DNA of 13,488 bases, from positions 1-13,488 of the forward strand of contig DDXW01000028.1 of assembly GCA_002347285.1 (NCBI GenBank). The letters run 5' to 3'. Origin of the DNA: Rhodocyclaceae bacterium UBA2250 (lineage in GTDB: Bacteria > Pseudomonadota > Gammaproteobacteria > Burkholderiales > Rhodocyclaceae). This document shows, piece by piece, positions 6,958-13,160 of this stretch (within the stretch, counting starts at the first letter, position 1; each line of letters opens with the position of its first letter). Under the pieces are notes generated by a model. The model saw only the letters and a list, made by a program, of their open reading frames with translations. It had not been told where the DNA came from and ran no database searches. The position numbers and the translations under genes are program-made.

Positions 6958-6963
6958 TATATT
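6958..6963 (+). promoter_or_regulatory. Candidate -10 box (TATATT) for the nosL pair
   Basis: TATATT matches the -10 consensus at five of six positions in an otherwise GC-rich region. No -35 box is seen 17 bases upstream, as expected if an activator bound at 6919-6935 replaces it. Transcription would start near 6970, about 30 bases before ATG 7001. Confidence 0.4.
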
Positions 6964-7000
6964 GCATAGCATCATCAATCGCTTCATCAAGGAGAACATC

Positions 7001-7612
7001 ATGGATCGTCGCGAAGCCCTCAAACTCTCCCTGCTCGCCGGTGCCGGCCTCGTCGCCGGTCAGGCCAACGCCCAGCAGCAGGCCTGTCCCGGCGACGGCA
7101 CGCCGCTGCAGTTCATCCCGAAGAAGCCGGCCGATCCGCAGGCCAACGTCAATGACATCGAGAAGTATCCGAAGTGCCCCTACTGCGGCATGGATCGCAA
7201 GCAGTATCACCATTCGCGCATGCTGATCCAGTACAGCGACGACTTGGCCGACGGCACCTGCTCGCTGCACTGCGGCGCGATCAGCCTCTCGCTCAACGTC
7301 GACCGCGAGCCGAAGGCGATGTGGGTCGGCGACAACGCCGCTGCCGGCGACGTCAAGCCGCTGGTTGAGGTCGACAAGGCCACCTTCCTCGTCGGCAGCA
7401 AGCTCCCGGGCGTGATGACCGCCAACAGCAAGGTCGCCTACGGCACCGAGGAAGCTGCCAAGGCCGCACAGGCCGCCAACGGCGGCGAACTGGTCAAGTT
7501 CGACCAGGCGCTGCTCGCCGCCTACACCGACATGTCGAAGGACGTGACCCGCATCCGCAAGATGCGCGCCGAGCGCCGCAAGAAAATGATGGAGCAGCAG
7601 AACAAGGGATGA
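7001..7612 (+). CDS. nosL: NosL-family periplasmic copper-binding protein (first of two), probable Tat signal
   Basis: 203 residues. The start is set by AAGGAG 8 bases before ATG 7001. N-terminus MDRREALKLSLLAGAGLVAG has paired arginines in an RRxxLK-like setting followed by a hydrophobic stretch and an AQA-type cleavage region (about 22-27), suggesting Tat export. The NosL signature is CPYCGM (C59, C62, M64), followed by HHSRM (H70, H71, M74) and TCSLHCGA (C87, H90, C91). NosL proteins bind Cu(I) and help mature the copper centres of nitrous oxide reductase, but NosL-like proteins also occur without nosZ, and none is in view. The C-terminal tail (MRAERRKKMMEQQNKG) is very basic. There is no lipobox cysteine, unlike classical lipoprotein NosL. 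The stop overlaps the next start (ATGA). Confidence 0.85.
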   Translation: MDRREALKLSLLAGAGLVAGQANAQQQACPGDGTPLQFIPKKPADPQANVNDIEKYPKCPYCGMDRKQYHHSRMLIQYSDDLADGTCSLHCGAISLSLNVDREPKAMWVGDNAAAGDVKPLVEVDKATFLVGSKLPGVMTANSKVAYGTEEAAKAAQAANGGELVKFDQALLAAYTDMSKDVTRIRKMRAERRKKMMEQQNKG

Positions 7613-8133
7613 AGACGCTCGTCGCATTGCTGAGCGGGATCGTGCTGGCTTTCGGCACGCATCCCGTCCTTGCCCAGGCGCCGCAGCCGTTTGCCAAGCC
7701 GATACTGCCGGCCTCGTCGATCCCGAAGCCCGGGCCGAAGGATCTCTGTCCGGTCTGCGGCATGCTGGTGGCGAAATATCCGCACTGGGTCGCCACCATC
7801 GTCTACAAGGACGGCCACGCACACCACTTCGACGGTGCCAAGGACATGTTCAAGTTCTGGTTCGACCCGCCGAAATATGCCGCCGGCCATAGCCGCGAGA
7901 TGATGGCAGCGATCTGGGTCACGGACTACTACAACCTCCAGCCGATCGATGCCAGGAAGGCAGTCTACGTGATCGGCTCCGATGTGCTCGGGCCGATGGG
8001 CCACGAGTTCGTGCCGCTCGCCTCGAAGGAGGACGCGGACGACTTCATGAAGGAACACAAGGGCAAACGCATCCTGCGCTTCGACGAGGTCGAGAAAGAA
8101 ATACCGGTTCAACTCGATGCCGGCAAGTTCTAG
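7609..8133 (+). CDS. nosL: NosL-family periplasmic copper-binding protein (second of two)
   Basis: 174 residues. A Sec-type signal peptide, MKTLVALLSGIVLAFGTHPV with LAQA cleavage at about residue 24, is followed by a proline-rich stretch. The metal site is LCPVCGM (C47, C50, M52). Then comes DGHAHHFDGAKDMFKF (H70, H72, H73), the histidine-rich strand and helix typical of the family, and HEFVPLASKEDADDFMKEHKGKRIL, a NosL-style C-terminal element. The residues used differ from the first copy (no second Cys pair; more His), so the two proteins may act in sequence, for example passing copper from one to the other; that is inference. The 4-base overlap with the first copy implies coupled translation. 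No lipobox is seen, so it should be a soluble periplasmic protein. Confidence 0.87.
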   Translation: MKTLVALLSGIVLAFGTHPVLAQAPQPFAKPILPASSIPKPGPKDLCPVCGMLVAKYPHWVATIVYKDGHAHHFDGAKDMFKFWFDPPKYAAGHSREMMAAIWVTDYYNLQPIDARKAVYVIGSDVLGPMGHEFVPLASKEDADDFMKEHKGKRILRFDEVEKEIPVQLDAGKF

Positions 8134-8374
8134 CCTGACGCGCACCGGGTCGGCGCACCCCGGAGTGCGCAAGGACCGCACCCTGCAGGTGCGCCGCACG
8201 CTCGCCAAGGCGGGCATGCTGACGGCCATGGGAGTCCTGACGTGGAGCGCATTTGCCGGCCGGCGGATTCTGCGCCGCTACCATCCGGTCGCCGGCGTGG
8301 CGCTGCTGGGCTTCACCGCCTGGCACATGATGCTCTATCAACGTCGCACGGCGCCGGCGAAAAAGCGCGGGTGA
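8117..8374 (+). CDS. Small membrane protein, unknown function, with His-X13-His in its second helix
   Basis: 85 residues from ATG 8117, which overlaps the preceding gene by 17 bases and has no ribosome binding site. ATG 8216 (52 residues) has AAGG nearby and is an alternative start. A basic N-terminal part is followed by two short membrane helices, about 34-48 (MLTAMGVLTWSAFAG) and 57-74 (HPVAGVALLGFTAWHMMLYQ), joined by a basic RRILRRY turn, and a basic tail. The second helix has two histidines with 13 residues between them, the spacing seen in haem-b ligand helices of cytochrome b. One small hairpin alone would need to pair with another protein. Lying next to copper genes, it may be a membrane accessory part. 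No family is recognised. Confidence 0.55.
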   Translation: MPASSSLTRTGSAHPGVRKDRTLQVRRTLAKAGMLTAMGVLTWSAFAGRRILRRYHPVAGVALLGFTAWHMMLYQRRTAPAKKRG

Positions 8375-8398
8375 CCCGATAACGGGTATCCTGCGCCC

Positions 8399-9640
8399 GT
8401 GAAAAAACCGCCCGAACTGCTCGCCCCCGCCGGCAGCTTGCGGATGGCGCAGGCCGCCTTCGACTTCGGCGCCAACGCCATCTACGCCGGTCAGCCGCGC
8501 TACAGCTTGCGCGTGCGCAACAACGAATTCGGCGACCTCGGCAAGCTGAAAGCCGCCATCGACCTCGCCCACACGCGCGGCGGCCAGTGCTACGTCGTCA
8601 GCAACATCTACCCGCACAACGCCAAGCTGAAGACCTACCTCGAGGACATGGCGCCGGTGGTGGCGCTGCGTCCCGATGCGCTGATCATGGCCGACCCGGG
8701 CCTGATGGCGATGATCCGCGAAACCTGGCCGGAGATGCCGATCCATCTCTCGGTACAGGCCAACACGCTCAATTACGCCGCTGTGCGCTTCTGGCGGTCG
8801 ATGGGCGTCACGCGCGTGATCCTCTCGCGTGAACTGTCGCTCGACGAGATCGCCGAGATCCGCCAGCAATGCCCTGAGATGGAATTGGAGGTCTTCGTGC
8901 ATGGCGCGCTGTGCGTGGCATATTCCGGGCGCTGCCTGCTCTCGGGCTACTTCAACCACCGCGACCCGAACCAGGGCGCCTGCACCAATTCCTGCCGCTG
9001 GCGCTACGACGTGAAATACCTGATCGAGGAGGAAACACGGCCGGGCGAGCCGATGCCGATCGAGGAAGACGAGCACGGCACCTACATCCTCAACTCGAAG
9101 GACCTGCGCGCCATCGAGTACGTCGGGCGACTCGTCGCCGCCGGCGTCGATTCGCTGAAGATCGAGGGCCGCACCAAGTCGGCCTACTACGTCGCGCGCA
9201 CCTGCCAGGCCTACCGGCAGGCCATCGACGACGCACGGGCCGGCAAGCCGTTCGACACGACGCTGCTCGCCGGGCTCGACGACCTCGCCAACCGTGGCTA
9301 CACTCCCGGCTTCTACGACCGCCACCCGGACCAGGAATACCAGAACTACCTCTCCGGCCTGTCGAAGATGGGAGCGAGCCAATACGTCGGCGACGTGATC
9401 GCCTATGCGGACGGACTGGCGGAAATCGAAGTGAAGAACCGCTTCGCGGTCGGCGACCGGCTGGAGATCATCCATCCCGCCGGCAATGCAGCCGTGACGG
9501 TGGGACGGATGGAAAAAGTCGGCGCTGACGGGGCGGCCAGCGAAACCCGGATCGCGCCGGGCAGCGGCCACCGAGTGCGGATTCCGCTGCCGCCGGACAA
9601 GGAGGGCGCCTTCCTTGCCCGTCTCGGATCAGATGGCTGA
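8399..9640 (+). CDS. trhP: tRNA U34 hydroxylation protein TrhP (YegQ, peptidase U32 family)
   Basis: 413 residues. Despite the U32 peptidase name, the E. coli family member TrhP takes part in prephenate-dependent hydroxylation of uridine 34 to 5-hydroxyuridine in tRNA. The start GTG-AAA-AAA-CCG gives MKKPPELLAPAGS, matching the family's usual N-terminus. Typical blocks follow: AIYAGQPRYSLRVRNNEF, HLSVQANTLNY, and VHGALCVAYSGRCLLSGYF with GACTNSCRW. Four cysteines (C172, C179, C195, C199) correspond to the conserved set thought to hold an iron-sulfur cluster. E. coli YegQ is about 450 residues, so this version is slightly short at its C-terminus. No ribosome binding site is seen; TATCCT at 8387-8392 would start transcription at or next to the GTG. 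The 3' end overlaps glnB (opposite strand) by 12 bases. Confidence 0.93.
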   Translation: MKKPPELLAPAGSLRMAQAAFDFGANAIYAGQPRYSLRVRNNEFGDLGKLKAAIDLAHTRGGQCYVVSNIYPHNAKLKTYLEDMAPVVALRPDALIMADPGLMAMIRETWPEMPIHLSVQANTLNYAAVRFWRSMGVTRVILSRELSLDEIAEIRQQCPEMELEVFVHGALCVAYSGRCLLSGYFNHRDPNQGACTNSCRWRYDVKYLIEEETRPGEPMPIEEDEHGTYILNSKDLRAIEYVGRLVAAGVDSLKIEGRTKSAYYVARTCQAYRQAIDDARAGKPFDTTLLAGLDDLANRGYTPGFYDRHPDQEYQNYLSGLSKMGASQYVGDVIAYADGLAEIEVKNRFAVGDRLEIIHPAGNAAVTVGRMEKVGADGAASETRIAPGSGHRVRIPLPPDKEGAFLARLGSDG

Positions 9641-9967
9641 TTCGTCGGTCTCGCCGGTGCGGATGCGCACGATCTGGTCGACCGGCGTGACGAAGATCTT
9701 GCCGTCGCCGATCTTGCCGGTGCGCGCCGCCTTGATGATCGCGTCGATCGCCGTGTCCACCGTCGCGTCGGCGACGACCAGCTCGATCTTGATCTTCGGC
9801 AGGAAGTCGACGACGTATTCGGCGCCGCGGTAGAGCTCGGTATGGCCCTTCTGGCGGCCGAAGCCCTTGACCTCGGTGACGGTCAGGCCGGTGACGCCCA
9901 CCTCGGACAGCGCCTCGCGCACTTCGTCGAGCTTGAACGGCTTGATGATGGCTTCGATCTTCTTCAT
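9629..9967 (-). CDS. glnB: Nitrogen regulatory protein P-II
   Basis: 112 residues, full length. P-II is a cytoplasmic trimer that senses 2-oxoglutarate, ATP/ADP and, through uridylylation, glutamine; it controls nitrogen enzymes and regulators. The T-loop GFGRQKGHTELYRGAEY is intact, with Tyr51 as the uridylylation site. TGKIGDGKIFV forms the nucleotide-binding B-loop, and the C-terminal RIRTGETDESAI is typical. MKKIEAIIKPFKLDEVREAL and VVDFLPKIKIELVV resemble E. coli GlnB more than GlnK, and no amtB lies beside it, so glnB is preferred. AGGAG precedes the ATG. It lies 14 bases after nadE as the last gene of a minus-strand series. Confidence 0.93.
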   Translation of the reverse strand: MKKIEAIIKPFKLDEVREALSEVGVTGLTVTEVKGFGRQKGHTELYRGAEYVVDFLPKIKIELVVADATVDTAIDAIIKAARTGKIGDGKIFVTPVDQIVRIRTGETDESAI

Positions 9968-9981
9968 GTTCGCTCCTGGAT

Positions 9982-11625
9982 TCAGTCCCACTCGTCGGGA
10001 TAACGGGATGTTATCGGATAGCGCCAGTCCTTGCCGAAAGCGCGCTGCGTGACGCGGATGCCCGGCGGCGCCTGGCGGCGCTTGTATTCGTTCCGCTTCA
10101 GCAGCGTCACCACCCGCCGCACGTCGTCCGCCGGCAGGCCCTGCGCGACGATTTCGCGCGGGCTGCGGTCGCGCTCCATGTAGGCCTCGATGATCGCGTC
10201 GAGGATCTCGTAGGGCGGCAGGCTGTCCTGGTCGGTCTGGTTCGGCTTGAGCTCGGCCGACGGCGCGCGCGCGATGATGTTCTCCGGGATCACGTCGGCA
10301 ATGCCGTTGCGGTAGCGGGCGAGGCGATAGACGAAGGTCTTGAAGACGTCCTTGATCACCGCGAAGCCACCGGCCATGTCGCCGTAGAGCGTCGCGTAGC
10401 CGACCGCCATCTCGCTCTTGTTGCCGGTGGTCAGCACGATGCGGCCGGTGCGGTTGGACAGCGCCATGAGGATCATGCCGCGGATGCGCGCCTGGATGTT
10501 CTCCTCGGTGGTGTCCCACACCGGCTTCGGGCCCTCATTTTCCTCAATTTGGGCGAAAGTCGGCGCCAGCGTGGCGGCGAGCCGCTCCATCGCCGCGGCG
10601 ATCGGGATCTCGTCGTACTGCACGCCGAGCCGGTGCGCCATTTCCCGCGCATCGTCGAGGCTCATCTGCGCGGTGTAGGGCGACGGCATCATCACCGCGC
10701 GCACCTGGTCCGCCCCCAGCGCATCAACGGCGACGGCGAGCGTCAGGGCGGAATCGATGCCGCCCGACAGGCCGATGAGCGCGCCGGGGAAGCCGTTCTT
10801 GCCGAGGTAGTCGCGCACGCCGAGCACGAGCGCGGCATAGACCGCCGCCTCGATCGGCTGCTCGGCGGCCTGCTCGCCCGGCAGCACCTGGCCGTCGCGG
10901 ATCTCGACGAGCGCCACCCGCTCGACGAAGGCCGGCAGCTGATGCGTCAGGCGGCCGTTCGCGTCGAGCGCGAAGGAAGCGCCGTCGAACACCAGCTCGT
11001 CCTGGCCGCCGACCAGGTTGCAATACACGGCCGGGATGCCGTTCTCCTCGACGCGGCGCCGCAGCGTCGCGTGGCGCGTGTCCTGCTTGCGCATGTGGTA
11101 GGGCGAGGCGTTGAGCACCAGCAGCAGTTCGGCGCCGGCATTGCGCGCCGCCGCGGCCGGCGCCGCTTCCCAGACGTCGGCGCAGATGTTCACGCCGCAG
11201 CGCACGCCGCCCAGCTCGAACACGCACGGCGCGCTGCCCGGCCGGAAATAGCGCGCCTCGTCGAACACCTCGTAGGTCGGCAGCCGGTGCTTGCGGTAGG
11301 TGGCCTCGACGCGGCCGCCGCGCAGCAGCGAGGCCGCGTTGTGGCGCCCGCCGTCGTGGGTATCGGGGTGGCCAACCAGCGCCGGCAGCGGCAGCCGCCC
11401 CGCCAGCGCCGACAATTCGGCCGCGCAGGCGCGATAGAAGTCGGGGCGCAGCAGCAGGTCCTCGGGTGGATAGCCGGCGAGCGCGAGTTCCGGCGTCAGC
11501 AGCAAGTCGGCGCCGAGCGCCGCGGCCTCCTGCGCGGCGGCGAGAATGCGCGATGCATTGCCGGCGAGGTCGCCTACCGTGCAATCGATTTGCGCGACGG
11601 CGACCTTCAGCGCGCGGGCGGCCAT
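9982..11625 (-). CDS. nadE: Glutamine-dependent NAD+ synthetase
   Basis: 547 residues; makes NAD+ from deamido-NAD, ATP and glutamine, releasing AMP and pyrophosphate, in the cytoplasm. The N-terminal nitrilase-fold glutaminase domain (about 1-250) has catalytic Glu46 (LTPELALAGYPPEDLL), Lys112 (YRKHRLPTYEVFDE) and Cys148 (NICADVWE). The C-terminal synthetase domain has the PP-loop SGGIDS (287-292) and downstream TTGNKSEMAVGYATLYGD, which contacts ATP and NaAD. The end, LLKRNEYKRRQAPPGIRV and RRYPITSRYPDEW-like, is typical of proteobacterial two-domain NadE. The length is normal. Start ATG 11625 is 1 base after the stop of the upstream secreted-protein gene, and glnB follows after 14 bases, so it is probably co-transcribed with both. 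Confidence 0.95.
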   Translation of the reverse strand: MAARALKVAVAQIDCTVGDLAGNASRILAAAQEAAALGADLLLTPELALAGYPPEDLLLRPDFYRACAAELSALAGRLPLPALVGHPDTHDGGRHNAASLLRGGRVEATYRKHRLPTYEVFDEARYFRPGSAPCVFELGGVRCGVNICADVWEAAPAAAARNAGAELLLVLNASPYHMRKQDTRHATLRRRVEENGIPAVYCNLVGGQDELVFDGASFALDANGRLTHQLPAFVERVALVEIRDGQVLPGEQAAEQPIEAAVYAALVLGVRDYLGKNGFPGALIGLSGGIDSALTLAVAVDALGADQVRAVMMPSPYTAQMSLDDAREMAHRLGVQYDEIPIAAAMERLAATLAPTFAQIEENEGPKPVWDTTEENIQARIRGMILMALSNRTGRIVLTTGNKSEMAVGYATLYGDMAGGFAVIKDVFKTFVYRLARYRNGIADVIPENIIARAPSAELKPNQTDQDSLPPYEILDAIIEAYMERDRSPREIVAQGLPADDVRRVVTLLKRNEYKRRQAPPGIRVTQRAFGKDWRYPITSRYPDEWD

Positions 11626-11626
11626 G

Positions 11627-12346
11627 CTACTTGCCGAGCTTGCCGAGGATGCGGCCGTCCGGGCTGCAGAACCAGAGCGTTTCCAGCTTGCCCATGAAGT
11701 AGCGGTTCTTCAGCCAGAGGTCGACCGGCTGCGCGGGGGTCGCACGCCAGTACGTGCCGCTTTCGGCCCGGTAGGGCGCGGCGAAGCGGCCGCGCGCCAC
11801 CAGCGCGAACGTCTCAACGCCAGCGGCATCAGTCTCGACGGCGAAGCCGCCGTCCTCGTCGTTGCGCGCGTAGAAGTCGTAGGGGTTGTCGAAGGCGAGG
11901 TAGTAGGCGTCGCGGCGCCGATAGGTGACGCGGAAATCGCCGTAGGCCGGATCATGCTCGACGCGTGCGGGAGCCGTTTCTGTCTCCTGGCGGCCGAGCG
12001 GCAGGTATTTGTAGCGGTAGTAATCCTCGCACTCGAGGTCGGCTTCGGGATGCCAGTTCCAACCCTCGGTCACGTCGTTGCGGCCCATGCGGTAGATCAG
12101 GCGGCTGCCTCCGGAGGGCTGGTGCTCCACCTCCCAGCGGTCGGTCATCGGGTCGTCGACACGGAAGGTGAAGCCCTGGCCGACCAGGCCGGCGAGCGCG
12201 GCGGCGGGCAGATCGGCGAGCCTGCGGTAGCCGGTAGCGACGTCGCCGGCCTCCAGCAGGGCGCAGGCGGAACCGGCGGGAAAATCCGATGCTCCGGCCA
12301 ATGCAGGCAGGGCCAGCAGCAGTATCAGGGCGAGACGCGCGGACAT
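11627..12346 (-). CDS. Secreted protein of unknown function, between ppa and nadE
   Basis: 239 residues, not recognised. MSARLALILLLALPALAGAS is a clear Sec signal peptide with cleavage near AGA-S (residue 19-20), so the mature protein is periplasmic. The mature part is rich in Tyr, Trp, Asp and Arg. It has three scattered cysteines: SACALLEAGD near the start, DLECEDYYRYKYL in the middle, and TLWFCSPDG near the end. Alternating aromatic and charged stretches (FRVTYRRRDAYYLAF, GTYWRATPAQPVDLW) suggest a beta-sheet fold. The ATG overlaps the ppa stop by one base (TGATG) and its stop is 1 base before nadE, so it is an operon member by position. Nothing in the sequence links it to NAD or phosphate chemistry. 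Confidence 0.85.
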   Translation of the reverse strand: MSARLALILLLALPALAGASDFPAGSACALLEAGDVATGYRRLADLPAAALAGLVGQGFTFRVDDPMTDRWEVEHQPSGGSRLIYRMGRNDVTEGWNWHPEADLECEDYYRYKYLPLGRQETETAPARVEHDPAYGDFRVTYRRRDAYYLAFDNPYDFYARNDEDGGFAVETDAAGVETFALVARGRFAAPYRAESGTYWRATPAQPVDLWLKNRYFMGKLETLWFCSPDGRILGKLGK

Positions 12347-12894
12347 CAGTAGGCCGGCTTATTCTTGGCGTCGTTGAAGCGCTTCACGCCGGCCATGATT
12401 TCCCTCTTTGCCTCCTCGGCATCGACCCATCCCTCGACCTTGACGAACTTGCCCGGCTCGAGGTCCTTGTAGTGGGCGAAGAAGTGGGAGATCGAATCGA
12501 GCACCACCTGCGGGAAATCGCGCGGCGACTCGATGTCGCGATAGACCGGCGTCAGCTTGTCGACCGGCACGGCGAGCAGCTTGGCGTCCTCGCCGGCCTC
12601 GTCGGTCATCTTGAGCATGCCGACCGGGCGGCAGCGCACCACCACGCCGGGCGGCAGCGCGAACTGGGTGACCACCAGCACGTCCACCGGGTCGCCGTCG
12701 CCGGCGATGGTGTGCGGGATGTAGCCGTAGTTGCAGGGATAGTGCATCGCCGTCGCCATGAAGCGATCGACGAAGATCGCGCCGGAGTCCTTGTCGACCT
12801 CGTACTTGATCGGATCCGAGCGCATCGGAATCTCGATGATCACGTTGAAATCGTTCGGCAGATCCTTGCCGGAGGGGACGTTGTTCAAGGCCAC
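12346..12894 (-). CDS. ppa: Inorganic pyrophosphatase, family I
   Basis: 182 residues; hydrolyses pyrophosphate to two phosphates with Mg2+, pulling biosynthetic reactions forward. The signature DGDPVDVLV (D66, D68, D71) is the metal-binding core. Other conserved parts are EIPMRSDPIKYEVDKDSGAI (substrate-binding Lys/Glu), RFMATAMHYPCNYGYIP, and the late KVEGW with preceding SHFFAHYKDLEPGKFVKV. Length matches bacterial soluble hexameric enzymes. The start is GTG 12892-12894 with GGGAG about 7 bases ahead, giving V/M-ALNNVPSGKDLP as in relatives. It stands first of ppa, secreted protein, nadE and glnB, and has a TATAAT box in the 58-base gap behind copZ. NadE downstream produces pyrophosphate. 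Confidence 0.95.
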   Translation of the reverse strand: MALNNVPSGKDLPNDFNVIIEIPMRSDPIKYEVDKDSGAIFVDRFMATAMHYPCNYGYIPHTIAGDGDPVDVLVVTQFALPPGVVVRCRPVGMLKMTDEAGEDAKLLAVPVDKLTPVYRDIESPRDFPQVVLDSISHFFAHYKDLEPGKFVKVEGWVDAEEAKREIMAGVKRFNDAKNKPAY

Positions 12895-12917
12895 GGTCAG
12901 CTCCCGGAAAAAGCGCG

Positions 12918-12923
12918 ATTATA
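12918..12923 (-). promoter_or_regulatory. Consensus -10 box (TATAAT) for ppa
   Basis: TATAAT on the minus strand, 23 bases before the ppa GTG, in the only AT-rich part of the copZ-ppa gap. No good -35 is found at 16-18 bases. A 6-bp inverted repeat (TGTTGC-GGC-GCAACA, 12927-12941) lies just upstream and could be an operator or a weak end signal for copA-copZ. Confidence 0.42.
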
Positions 12924-12952
12924 GATTGTTGCGGCGCAACACCGCGCGGGAT

Positions 12953-13159
12953 TCACTCGGCCTCGAAGCCGGCATCGTCGATCGCCGCGCACAGCGCCGC
13001 ACGCGTCACCTGCGCCGGATCGAACTCGACCGTCGCCTGGCCGGGCGAAAGCTGCACGTCGGCCTTGGCTACGCCGGGGGTTTCGCTCAGCACCCTGGTC
13101 ACGCTGGCGGTGCAACCGCCGCAGGACATGCCGCTGATCTTGATGGTCGTCGTTTCCAT
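12953..13159 (-). CDS. copZ: Copper chaperone CopZ (single HMA domain)
   Basis: 68 residues, one complete ferredoxin-like HMA domain. GMSCGGCTASV gives the Cu(I)-binding pair C13 and C16 behind the conserved GM; the later LSETPGVAKADVQL and ATVEFDP are the usual helix turn and strands. CopZ carries Cu(I) in the cytoplasm to CopA. It starts 1 base after the copA stop, and its ribosome binding site GGAGG lies inside the last codons of copA, so the two are translationally coupled. It makes a useful in-window comparison: its CxxC is intact, whereas the second HMA domain near 4138 has UGA at the first position of the pair. Confidence 0.93.
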   Translation of the reverse strand: METTTIKISGMSCGGCTASVTRVLSETPGVAKADVQLSPGQATVEFDPAQVTRAALCAAIDDAGFEAE

Positions 13160-13160
13160 T

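Noticed and set aside
8045..9571. 508-codon minus-strand frame opposite trhP
   Set aside because: Mirror frame of a well-conserved gene; composition is Arg/His/Val-rich and no family features are seen.
8399..9640. Secreted collagenase-like protease (U32 name)
   Set aside because: There is no signal peptide, and the Cys set and VHGALCVAYSGRCLLSGYF block match TrhP, a tRNA modification protein.
12927..12941. Intrinsic terminator after copZ
   Set aside because: The stem is only 6 bp with a 3-base loop and no U-run follows; it was noted only in the ppa promoter entry.
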